From: Henckelia pumila
Lineage: Eukaryota; Streptophyta; Magnoliopsida; Lamiales; Gesneriaceae
Length of the DNA: 64,000 bases
Direction: 5' to 3'
Assembly: GCF_033568475.1 (NCBI RefSeq)
Contig: NC_133122.1
Location: forward strand, 185,585,449-185,649,448
Part shown: positions 47,745 to 56,690 of the stretch, in pieces
Numbering within the stretch: the first letter of the stretch is position 1
How the letters are laid out: every line of letters starts with the position of its first letter
The notes under the pieces: generated by a model
Seen by the model: only the letters and a program-made list of their open reading frames with translations
What the model was told of the DNA's origin: nothing
Database searches by the model: none
Made by a program: the position numbers and the translations under genes

Positions 47745-48969
47745 ACACCCCCATACGTAACTCTTGTTCGCCCTCGAGCAAGACATGCAAAAACAACATG
47801 CAAACAAAAACATAAGTGAGGACGAGTCATGAATGTGCACAGCCTCCAAGAATTTCAATCACAAAACAAAATCACACACGCTCTCAACTTTTCATAATAC
47901 ACCTTCGGTTTAACGTGAACGTGTGTGTGTGTGAACTATCATTCCAGTTTCATACAACTTAGACCGAATTCGTTTCAAAACTGCTTAGAGACCTATGACA
48001 AATTAGTGCAAGTTTCACTCTTTAAGTGCCCATTCCTTCCAACGACTTCTAGACTAAACTCACCTCCCTTGAGATAATGAATTACACACCTTTGGATTTT
48101 GCACCCGGTATTGATTTAGCCCCAATAATTACCCGCTGACTTAGCTATAACTGGATAGGATACGAAAAATCTTTTTATTTTTTTTAATCCCTTCGTCTAT
48201 AGCCCGGATGGAGCATCAACCCCATTTTACCCGCAAACTTAGCTATGGAGCAATGATTAGGATTTCAATCATTGTCCAAGCCCGAATGGAGTTGTAAAAA
48301 AAAAAAAAATTCTAGGTGCGCCCAAGATCATAAGTGTAAACTAGATCCTCATCAAAATTCATTGAACACAATCAAGATCCACAAACCACCTATTGTCGTG
48401 CAATGGTCAAACAGACAGAAACTTCATCAAATCTATCGTTACACTCCACTGGTCTAACACAAGTGCTTATAAATATTCACGGTTCAACCTACAGTTTCTC
48501 ATGTCAAGTCAAGAGCAAAATTTTTCAAAAATCCAATTTTTTCAAATAAAATTCATCATCATTGGCTATTATGACTCATTCTACTAATGCAAGACAAAAC
48601 AAACAACAACAAAAACAGACTAGATGCAAACAAACACAAAACATGACAGATGCAACATAAACATAACAAACAATACAATAAACTAGTCTACCCCCCCATA
48701 CTTATCCAAAGCCTTGCCCTCAATGCTTCAGAACAATGAACAGAATGCATAACAAACACACAAATGCAAAGACGAACAAAAAACACAATGAGAACAAAAA
48801 TAACACTCCTCTGGTTTTTGATTCATCCTCTTCCTTCTTGACAGTATCTTCTGGGACAGCAGCAGCAGACTGTGTATATCAGTAGGCTCGGCAAACTGGA
48901 ATGAGAAAAAAGTAAAAATTAAATAAAAAATCCAAAACCAAAAATAAAATAAAAAACAAGGGAAAGAAC
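47745..48969 (-). other. 3' non-coding region of element A2
   Basis: Starts with cacccccatacgtaactc (polypurine side on the minus strand) and holds no coding frame. A run of A's occurs at 48297-48308. Confidence 0.5.
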
Positions 48970-48987
48970 ACTGGGTTGCCTCCCAGT
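48970..48987 (-). other. Conserved hairpin after the ORF stop, element A2
   Basis: ACTGGG-TTGCCT-CCCAGT: same loop and position as in A1 and A3, with two stem pairs changed on both sides, so pairing is kept. Confidence 0.72.
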
Positions 48988-49005
48988 CAGCGCTAAATTT
49001 ATAGT

Positions 49006-49917
49006 CTAATGCCCGACTATGCAGAAGCAACCATCAAAGAGCGGCTGCCGTACATAGTAAGAATCATACAACTCTACGTATGGGTCTTGATTTCCTTCAC
49101 CCTCAAGCTTGGTGCGATATTGACATGGTAAGCCCGTCGGTCTAGCAATACTCGGCATTAATTTTTTCTTTTTTAAGGAGACTCCGAATCTATGCTGAAG
49201 GTCATAGAGGATGGAATATGCTGGAGGTGGCGTCAATGACAAGAAAGAATCTTCTAACGGTGTACATGGAACGACCATTGACGAGGTAAAATCTGTAGCC
49301 TTGTATGTGTCTTCCTCCTCCACTGTCACTTCTGGCTCTTCTTCGCATGAAGATTCTTCAAAAAATATCTCTTCTTGCTCTGGCTCAATTATTTCATTCT
49401 CTTGGCAGATCTCAAAAATTGGTTCTCTAAGAAGCGCAATCTGTTCATCCAAAAGACTCAAAAATTTGATGCGACTTTCGAAGAACTGGTTTGTCTCTTC
49501 CTTCTTTTTCACAAAATTCTCCAACTGAGCCACATGATCCTCAAAATACCCTACGCACTCTTCTTGATGCTTCAGTGGTTGGTTCGCAAAATTTGTGGAG
49601 TTGAATTCTGGAGGATATTTGTGACTCCAACCTTGTAATGAAGGATCACAATGCCAATGGTAGTCGAAATCCGCCATATTATTCAACAAGTGCATAGCAC
49701 CGTCTTCATCTCTTCTGAACAGGTGACTGCTAGTGGCCAAAGCTCCATAATCCACCCAACTTCTTGTAGTCTCATCCAAACCACCATAAAAAATCTGAGT
49801 GAGCGTGTAGTTCGAAAATTGATGACATGGAAATCTGTTCGCCAATTCATTGAATCTCCCCCAAGCAGCATAGAAAGGCTCTGAGTATTGTTGGCCAAAT
49901 CTTGTGAATACCCGTCA
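49006..49917 (-). CDS. Shortened gag-like ORF of element A2
   Basis: The frame 49845-49006 (279 residues from MANRFPCHQF) is open further upstream to about 49915 (FGQQYSEPFYAAWGRFNELA), which is the capsid region of an Athila Gag. It continues SNYTLTQIFYGGLDETTRSW, then an acidic middle (EEEPEVTVEEEDTY) and ends GCFCIVGH. The N-terminal gag third is missing: only ~135 bases separate it from the primer site. The stop lies 18 bases before the conserved hairpin. It has no knuckle or protease. It may still encode a Gag-like protein, but no upstream ATG in a good position is seen. Confidence 0.6.
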
Positions 49918-50052
49918 ATGATCCATCTCCAAGCACCTCACAAGCAAAAGAGAAAAATAAATTAAAATTTAAAAATAATCAAAGAAACGAAAAAATAGGA
50001 AAAAAAATGTCTAGTCTCAAGCAAATAATCTATCCTAATATTAACTAAACAG

Positions 50053-50070
50053 TCCCCGGCAACGGCGCCA
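50053..50070 (-). other. Primer-binding site (Asp-tRNA type), element A2
   Basis: Minus-strand TGGCGCCGTTGCCGGGGA, as in element A1. Confidence 0.85.
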
Positions 50071-50076
50071 AAAACT

Positions 50077-51439
50077 TGACCGGCTAAATCGGTTTGATAA
50101 AAATCTACTAGCAAGCGCACCAGGTCAAGTAATAGTAAAATGGACAGAGAGTCCAAGTATCGATCCCACAGGGACTGCAGTCAATTCTCAAAAATTAATT
50201 ATTTAGCTTAATATAGACAAAATCATAAAAAGCAATTTGATTTAAATAAAATAAGAATTTATAAATAAAAATTGCTTAAGAAATAAGAATTAAAATAACT
50301 GAAGATAAAATTAAAACGAGACAACCAAGACACACGTAGGTACCAAACAAATCATGTAACATGTAGTTGATTTAGGACTCAGATTTAATCTTAGATCATG
50401 GGAATTCTCCTATCTTGTTCAAATGTCTATTTCTAGAACAATCAAACCTATTCAAATATTGATGGATTAATCTTTCATAATTCTAATCAAATTTGAATGC
50501 ATTAAATATTTGTGAAAATTCAGTTTACACCCAAACCGCACACTGAAACCAAATTCTATTTTTAGTCGGTTTTACAATATGTTAATTATCAGAGTGATCA
50601 AAATCAATACCTCCTCTGTCGACTTGGAATCGATTAACATGCAAGCAGATAGTTGATCAGACTATTCACAAGACAAATATAAATCTGACAATCAATAAAA
50701 TAAAATCAACTTTGAAAAATCCCTAACAAACATCCAAGTTTTCTACATGAATTTGTTCGGCCCAATCACGCAGTCTTGGTTGAAAATAAACTACTCAATA
50801 ATTAAAAACAATAATTCGAAAATAAAAAGAAGAAGAAAATAAAATAAAATAGAAATCTTCTCTCCCAAGCCTTGTAGGCGCCTCCTCTGTGTTGTCTGCG
50901 TTCTGGAACTTCCGAACCCTCAAAAATATGTTATATCTTCTATATATATGGTCCGGAATGCCTACCAATTAATATCCTTTCAAAACAAGGATTTTTCGGA
51001 AAAAATCTGACGCCGAAACACACGCACGCGCCTGGAGAAGCCTCGCGCGTGCGCAGAACAATAAAACAGAGTCCGAACAAGCAACTCGCACGCGCGCGCA
51101 ATACAAAATTTCTGCAGCGAGCGACGATTTTGAAAAATTCATATCTCAAGATCTAGCCATCGGATCAAGCTAAAATTTGGACAGCAGCTTCAAAACATCT
51201 TGAAATTTATTCTGAATGGTGGAGTTTGGATTTAGATCTTTTTAAAATTAAATTTGATTTTTTGAACAAAGCTGCTCCGTAATTCACTCTTCAACAATTC
51301 ATTTTCCTACAAAATAAACCCGATGAGTGAAATATACACACATGCACTAAAACACATAAAAATACATAAAAACAATATGAATGCACACAAAATAGATAAA
51401 AACCTATCACAAAATAATGCACACAAAATGCACTTATCA
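50077..51439 (-). repeat. 5' LTR of element A2
   Basis: Same ends as the 3' LTR, beside the primer site. It differs from the 3' LTR by scattered substitutions and small indels, including in the CG-run segment (51012-51105). Confidence 0.92.
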
Positions 51440-51444
51440 AGTAT

Positions 51445-51670
51445 CGCACTTCAAATTAATTTCTGAGCAGATATAGCGTGGGTGCGCATAGGAGATAGGG
51501 CGAGCGCGCTGCAGGTTCGAATATCATGTTCCAAAGCCTGAAAAATTTTAGAAAATTTATTAAAAAAAAATAGGCTTCAAAAATTGGCCATAATGCACTG
51601 AAAATAATTAATTAACAAAAATTTAAATAAAATAAAAACAAAAGAAAATAAATTAAACTAAAGGAAAAAG
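51445..51670 (-). other. Spacer of element A1, distal part
   Basis: Non-coding, containing one GC-motif pair (51475-51515, tagcgtgggtgcgc / gggcgagcgcgc). Continues across element A2 at 46381-46190. Confidence 0.5.
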
Positions 51671-51688
51671 CTTGGGTTGCCTCCCAAG
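51671..51688 (-). other. Conserved hairpin after the gag-protease stop, element A1
   Basis: CTTGGG-TTGCCT-CCCAAG, a 6-bp stem and 6-base loop, 41 bases past the stop codon in element sense. The flank agtcgggctgaagactataaacca is shared with the other two Athila-type elements. Confidence 0.7.
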
Positions 51689-51729
51689 TAGCGTTTGGTT
51701 TATAGTCTTCAGCCCGACTTTCACCGGCC

Positions 51730-53931
51730 TTATGCGGTCTTTCCCTTCTCTTTCACATGCCAAATATATTCCATGAAACGCTTTGTAAATTTTGATTTCT
51801 TTTTCGTGGTTTTCTTCTTTGGTAAACTTGGCACTTTCTTCTTTGATGATTCAACCACAATCTCAGCTTTTTGGCGGTCCTCCATCTTCACAACTCGCTC
51901 AACCAAACATAATTCCTCGATAAGTGAATTTAGTTCCTTCATGAATATGTTGAAAATAACTCTTTCGTCTTCCACACCCATCGATAATTCACCATTTTTG
52001 ACATTTATTTTGGCATCAGTAGTAGCCAAAAACGGTCTTTCAAAAATCAACGGAGCAACATGATCTGCTTCCATGTCTAAGATCACAAAATCGGCTGGAA
52101 ATAAAAATTTATCCACCTTGACTAGCACATCCTCAACTATACCCCATGGATATGTGATGCTTCTATCCGCCAAGTGCAATGTGATCATGGTTGATTTCAT
52201 CTCTCCCAACTCCAAGGCCCTGTAAATAGACAGTTCCATTAAATTAATACTGGCCCCTAAATCACATAATGCAGTAGTAAAATGAGATCCACCAATTGAA
52301 CAAAGAATAGTAAAACTCTCTGGATCCTTAAGCTTTTGTGGAATCTTCTTTTGTAGCACGGAACTGCATTCTTCAGTTAGGTTCACCACCTCGTTTTCAA
52401 GCAGTCTCCTTTTATTGGACATCACCTCCTTGATGAATTTCGCATAGTTTGGCATTTGCTCCAAGGCATCAGCAAAGGAGATGTTGATATGAATTTTCTT
52501 GAAAATCTCCAAGAATTTGGAGAACTGCTCATCCAAGGCTTTCTTCTTGAACCTTTGGAGATTTGGAATTGGAGGCTTGTACATCGGTTTCTGCTCAGGT
52601 TCAATCTCCTTCACCTCAACTTTGTCCTCAACTGCAGCTTTTTCAGGCATCTTTCTCTCAGGTTGACACTCTGCATTATCCACTTGCTTCCCACTTCTCA
52701 ACGTGATAGCATTACACTGCTCCTTGGGATTTACCTCTGTGTTGCTAGGGAACTGACCTCTGTTATTATCTTTCAAGGCATTCGCCAGCTGCCCAATGAT
52801 AGTATCCATGGATTGAAGCACAACACCCATGTTGGCCACGTGCGTCTCTAAGTTGTCCAGGCGAGTCTCAGTCCTTTCCATCCTCTTGCTCGATTCCTGC
52901 ACAAAATTACTAACAACGTCTTCCAAAGATGGCTTACCCTCACCCTTATTTGCATTGTACCCCGGAGGAGGATTCAACACATTTTTATTGTTAGCGTAAG
53001 AAAAATTTTCATGATTTCTCAAACCTGGGTGATAAGTTTTGGGAGCAGAATTACCTCTATAGCCTCCATATCCTCGGTAGCCATTAAGATTGAGATAATT
53101 CACTTCCTCTGGGGGATGGGATCCTTCAATGACAACTGAAACTCCAGCTGAATCTGCAACGTTCACCTTATTCAGCGCGGCCACTTGTGTAGTTAATGCA
53201 TATAACTGGGCAATAATAGATGTGAGAGGATCCACTGCATATATTCCTACAGGCTTCTTGACACCTATATGCTCAGATGACCATTGAAAGCTATTGATCG
53301 TAATTTTCTCCAACATATCATAGGCCTGTACAGGGTCCTTAACAAAAATAGTGCCTCCAGTAGCAGAGTCCACCGACAATCGAGTAGGCGCGTTCAGCCC
53401 ATTATAGAACAACTCGATTTTCTTCCAGTCTACAAATTTATGGTTAGGACAACGTCTAAGTAAATCCTTATACCTTTCCCACGCCTCGTAGAGCTGTTCA
53501 TGGTCATGCTGATGAAAGGTGCTGATCTCTATCTTCAGCTGTGTGGACTTGGCAGGTGGAAAATATTTCGCTAAAAACTTGACCGCCATATCCTCCCAAG
53601 TAGTGATGATTCCTAGCAATAGTGATTGGAGCCAGCTCCGTGCTTGATCCCTGAGAGAAAAAAAAAACAAGCGTAAACGTATAATATCCTCAGACACACC
53701 ATTAATTTTTACTGTATCGGTTATCTCCAAGAAAGTCCAGAAGTGTAGATGAGGATCAGCAGTTGCACTCCCATTAAATTGGTTCTGCTGAACCATGTTG
53801 ATCAACGCCGGCTTCAGTTCAAAATTGTTGGCGCTAATGGTCCCTCGAGCGATTCCAGAATAGTGAGCCTGGATCGTCGGCCGGAAGTGATCTCTGATTG
53901 GCACCAGGTGAGCTTGATTCTCTTCAGCCAT
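51730..53931 (-). CDS. Gag-protease of element A1 with lysine-rich tail
   Basis: An open frame of about 733 codons from the first in-frame ATG (53931, MAEENQAHLVPIRDHF). The ancestral start is probably at 54030 (MRRSQSAN), but a TAA follows as codon 9 (54006-54004) before FDPEIKRTARALRRARRE. Seen in order: N-terminal segment, capsid (FWTFLEITDTVKINGV, RLRLFFFSLRDQARSWL, KFLAKYFPPAKS, LYEAWERYKDLLRRCP), Gly/Tyr-rich linker (YRGYGGYRGN), ITLRSGKQVD, and an Athila-style aspartic protease with CDLGASINLM (~residue 556) and ADFVILDMEADHVAPLIFER. It ends in a basic tail (PKKKTTKKKSKFTKRF, VKEKGKTA) instead of RT. Element A3 has the same tail. Confidence 0.88.
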   Translation of the reverse strand: MAEENQAHLVPIRDHFRPTIQAHYSGIARGTISANNFELKPALINMVQQNQFNGSATADPHLHFWTFLEITDTVKINGVSEDIIRLRLFFFSLRDQARSWLQSLLLGIITTWEDMAVKFLAKYFPPAKSTQLKIEISTFHQHDHEQLYEAWERYKDLLRRCPNHKFVDWKKIELFYNGLNAPTRLSVDSATGGTIFVKDPVQAYDMLEKITINSFQWSSEHIGVKKPVGIYAVDPLTSIIAQLYALTTQVAALNKVNVADSAGVSVVIEGSHPPEEVNYLNLNGYRGYGGYRGNSAPKTYHPGLRNHENFSYANNKNVLNPPPGYNANKGEGKPSLEDVVSNFVQESSKRMERTETRLDNLETHVANMGVVLQSMDTIIGQLANALKDNNRGQFPSNTEVNPKEQCNAITLRSGKQVDNAECQPERKMPEKAAVEDKVEVKEIEPEQKPMYKPPIPNLQRFKKKALDEQFSKFLEIFKKIHINISFADALEQMPNYAKFIKEVMSNKRRLLENEVVNLTEECSSVLQKKIPQKLKDPESFTILCSIGGSHFTTALCDLGASINLMELSIYRALELGEMKSTMITLHLADRSITYPWGIVEDVLVKVDKFLFPADFVILDMEADHVAPLIFERPFLATTDAKINVKNGELSMGVEDERVIFNIFMKELNSLIEELCLVERVVKMEDRQKAEIVVESSKKKVPSLPKKKTTKKKSKFTKRFMEYIWHVKEKGKTA

Positions 53932-54144
53932 TCTATCAACTTCTTCTCTTCTCGCTCTCCTCAAAGCACGTGCAGTTCTCTTGATCTCCGGATCAAAAAG
54001 TAATTAATTTGCACTTTGAGATCTTCGCATGAACTGCAATAGAGAACAAAAAGAACTCAATTAACAATTAAAAATAAAATAAAAAAACTCTAAATTAAAA
54101 CGTAGACTAATTGGTAACAAGACTAAAAAAAATTCAAAAATTAA

Positions 54145-54162
54145 TCCCCGGCAACGGCGCCA
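54145..54162 (-). other. Primer-binding site (Asp-tRNA type), element A1
   Basis: The minus strand reads TGGCGCCGTTGCCGGGGA, the usual Athila primer site, five bases inside the LTR. Confidence 0.85.
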
Positions 54163-54167
54163 AAACT

Positions 54168-55508
54168 TGTTGCATAATTTTGTGCCCGCAAGTGCATGGT
54201 GTCAAGTTTTAATATATGATGAATCAAGTATCGTTCCCACGTGGAGTAATATGAAAATATTCAGTCCTTGTAATTAAAATAGTCCTAATTTTATTTAGAA
54301 AATCAAAGTTTGAAAAGGTTTGCAGAAAATTTAAATAAGCTGAGGATTTTAAAGCACGCACACAAAATTAAGAGATTAATCAATCAGAGGAAAAATGGTC
54401 TAGAGGTTTAGATTTCACCTGGTTTCGACAACAATCACTCCTAAATAATTCATTTTCATGAATTCCTTTCAATTAATAACCAAGAATACTTAAGTGTATT
54501 ATTCCCTCTCCCGAGTTTCGAATAAAATATATCAACTACAGTTCAATTACAATATCCCTATTAAGAATCTACTTGCAGTGATCTATGTAAAACAATGTTC
54601 TTTTCTAAGTTCCGTTAAAATTATATACTCTCTTGAGCTATATAAATAATTAACAGTGTAATTTCTATTGGTCCTATTCAAAATCCCCTCTATCGAGTGC
54701 CAGATTTCAAATAAATATTACAATTCAATTAGTGATCAAGTAATTGAAGAGACATTCAATTCTAGAAACACAATTAATCTAGAGAAACTCAATTCAATAA
54801 AATCACAAATTCATGAAAGTGTCTACACCAGGTTTCATCCGACCTCTAGACTCTAAAAGTTTAGTTCATAATCGAATTTAAATAAACACAAAACATGTTT
54901 ATAAATCCCAACATCAATTCAATAAATATAAAATTCAAAGTAAGAAAACAAATCCGTAGTCGGTCTTCCGTGTCCAGTTGATCGACGTCCGTCTTTGTTG
55001 ATTGATGTTCTTCTCTCCAAAATCACGTTCAAGCTCTCCAAATTATGTTCTGATGTGTGTGGCAGCTGATGATCCTTTTTCTATTAGACAAATACCTTTT
55101 ATATAGCCTCAAAGTCGTCCAAGAAAAAGCCTATGAAAATACCCAAGTTTTCTTCCATAATAAAATTCTCGACTTCAGATGTTTCGTCGCGCGGGCGCGC
55201 AGTCAAGGTAGCGCGGGCGTGCAGCATGATCGCATAATCAACCTTTACAAAATCCTTCGCAGCGTGGGCGCGATACTTGACAGGCACGGGCGCGCGGCAT
55301 GTTCGCATAATCAGCATTTTTCTCACTTCTTCAAGTCTTGAGTTCCTCTCTTTTTCCATCCTTTTTTACTTATTTTCACTAGAACTCATCAAATTCCATT
55401 ATTTTCTGCAAACACAAAAACAACAACAAATCACGCAATATCTCCCAAATAATTCACAAAAGTCAAGTAATATCATAAACAAATTAAGTGCACGAAATGC
55501 ACTTATCA
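54168..55508 (-). repeat. 5' LTR of element A1
   Basis: Begins tgttgcataattttgtgccc directly beside the Asp-tRNA primer site and ends with the same 23-base terminal motif as the 3' LTR. TATA-like tttatatagcc at about 55097; GC motif array at 55186-55304 upstream of it in element sense. Confidence 0.9.
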
Positions 55509-55650
55509 CCTATTCACGAGCTAACGAGCCGAATATCATAAACCTCGAGCTTGGTTCATTTATATTAACGAGCCTCCTTAAAAGGAGCTTTTATCAAATC
55601 GTGCTTCGAATAGCTCATGAGCAGCTTGGTTCATTTACATCCCTACACAC

Positions 55651-55716
<66 letters not shown>
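55651..55716. repeat. (ATA)22 microsatellite
   Basis: Sixty-six bases of uninterrupted ATA repeats, starting within the duplicated target site of the foldback element. Confidence 0.95.
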
Positions 55717-55717
55717 G

Positions 55718-55960
55718 GATCCCGACTACTAATCAAGCTAATCTACTACCTAATCATGATTAAAGGATTCTCATTTGGGTTTAAGGAGTTAAAAATCGGA
55801 TTAAGAACGATCAAAAATGGTTCCGTGGACTTCAAGTGTTGGGACAGTTCGGAACTTTGAAAAGTAGTTCGGAAGCACCGAACTGGTTCATAAGCCAGAG
55901 TTGATGATCAGAAGTACCGAGCAGTTTGGAAGCACCGAACTGGAGAGAGACATGGAAATA
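55718..55960 (+). repeat. Tekay-type LTR fragment (U3)
   Basis: Starts near ccgactactaatcaagc and follows the text of 11687-11880 closely (catgattaa..., tttgggttta..., aacgatcaaaaatggttcc, cttcaagtgttgggacag), with near-palindromes gttcggaagcaccgaac. The first ~6 bases of the LTR are absent. Confidence 0.65.
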
Positions 55961-56690
55961 CGTGAAGAATAGGATAAAAGATATAGAAATGGCTATACGG
56001 AACATCCCAAGGATAAAGGGACTTCAAACACAAGCAAAAGGAGGCCGAGAAAGGGGGATGAGCGAAAAAAGGGCGGGGACCTCCCTGGGCCCGGTTTGGA
56101 TGAAGGGGTCAAGGACCCCCGCCCCCCAACAAGTCGAGGTAGTGATCAACGCAAGGAGGAGAGGGAACCAGAGCTTCGATCCGATCCCCCGACCAGAGGG
56201 GTTATTGATATGATCTCAGGAGGTTCAACTAATGGGGATTACAACAGGGCTCTAAAGGCATGGAGTAGGAAGGAGAACTATGGTGTGATGAACTCGGCTT
56301 GATAAGACATGACTTAATAATCTCTTGTAATCCCCATTATTTTAACCTCCCGAGATCATATCAATTCTAAAGTCGTGGAGTAGTAAGGAGAACTATGGTG
56401 TGATTAACTCGGCTTGATAAGACAGGACCGTAATAATCTTTGGAACCCAAGATATGAAAGGGGTTAGTATACTTCACAATGACGCATTAGTAACCCGGGC
56501 AATGGTGGCTACCTACGACCTAGCTTGGGTATTTGTCGATTTAGGGAGCTCGGATTGTTATCTTCAAGACTCTTTCTCCCAGATGGAGCTGAGCAGGGCA
56601 TAAGTTAGAGCCAATAGAGACAACTCTTTTGGACTCTCGGCTCCGAGGGCCAGATCTAGTGTGCTAGCAAATTCAATATTCTATAGAGTC
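55961..56690 (+). pseudogene. Tat/Retand-type Ty3/gypsy gag-protease remnant
   Basis: Plus-strand frames read GVIDMISGGSTNGDYNRALK then WSRKENYGVMNSA (56196-56302), followed after a repeat scramble by GVSILHNDALVTRAMVATYD, LAWVFVDLGSSDCYL (56470-56570). These are the linker and aspartic protease start of Tat-lineage gag-pro proteins; the active site reads DLG where DSG is expected. Stops follow. No polymerase follows. Confidence 0.6.
56208..56442. repeat. Interleaved inverted and direct repeats
   Basis: Inverted arms of ~38 bases (tgatatgatctcaggaggtt... at 56209-56246 versus 56325-56362) enclose a 75-base unit (56250-56325) that recurs directly after the second arm (56367-56442). Confidence 0.8.

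Larger units (their letters stand above)
46382..51439 (-). mobile_element. Small Athila-type derivative nested in A1 (element A2)
   Basis: Minus orientation. LTRs 46382-47744 and 50077-51439, both 1363 bases and very similar. 5-bp duplication agtat (46377-46381, 51440-51444). Asp-tRNA primer site at 50053-50070. The 2.3-kb interior holds one gag-like frame (49006-49917), the conserved hairpin (48970-48987) and non-coding sequence. No protease or polymerase is present. It inserted in the GC-motif spacer of A1 and is the youngest clear insertion in the stack. Confidence 0.93.
42184..55508 (-). mobile_element. Athila-type Ty3/gypsy element, gag-protease only (element A1)
   Basis: Minus orientation. 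LTRs 42184-43518 and 54168-55508; 5-bp duplication cctat (42179-42183, 55509-55513). The primer site at 54145-54162 is complementary to the Asp-tRNA type used by Athila elements. Polypurine tract at 43521-43532 (minus strand). Internally it holds a long gag-protease frame (51730-53931), a hairpin motif (51671-51688), a GC-motif spacer cut by element A2, and a shortened 'putative plant transposon protein' ORF (45242-45647). No RT, RNase H or integrase motif is present in any frame. The LTRs are similar, so the insertion is fairly recent. Confidence 0.9.
41823..55643. mobile_element. Foldback element split by an Athila-type element
   Basis: The left part (41823-42178, gggatgtaatcgagtcgaatc...) and right part (55514-55643, ...gcttggttcatttacatccc) together make a ~490-base foldback element. 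It is flanked by a 10-bp duplication tacacacata (41813-41822 and 55644-55653). The arms contain repeated 'cgagctc/gagctcg'-type words. The Athila-type element at 42184-55508 interrupts it. Confidence 0.82.

Noticed and set aside
53932..53964. Gag start of element A1 at 53964
   Set aside because: That codon is TTG; the first in-frame ATG after the codon-9 stop is at 53931.
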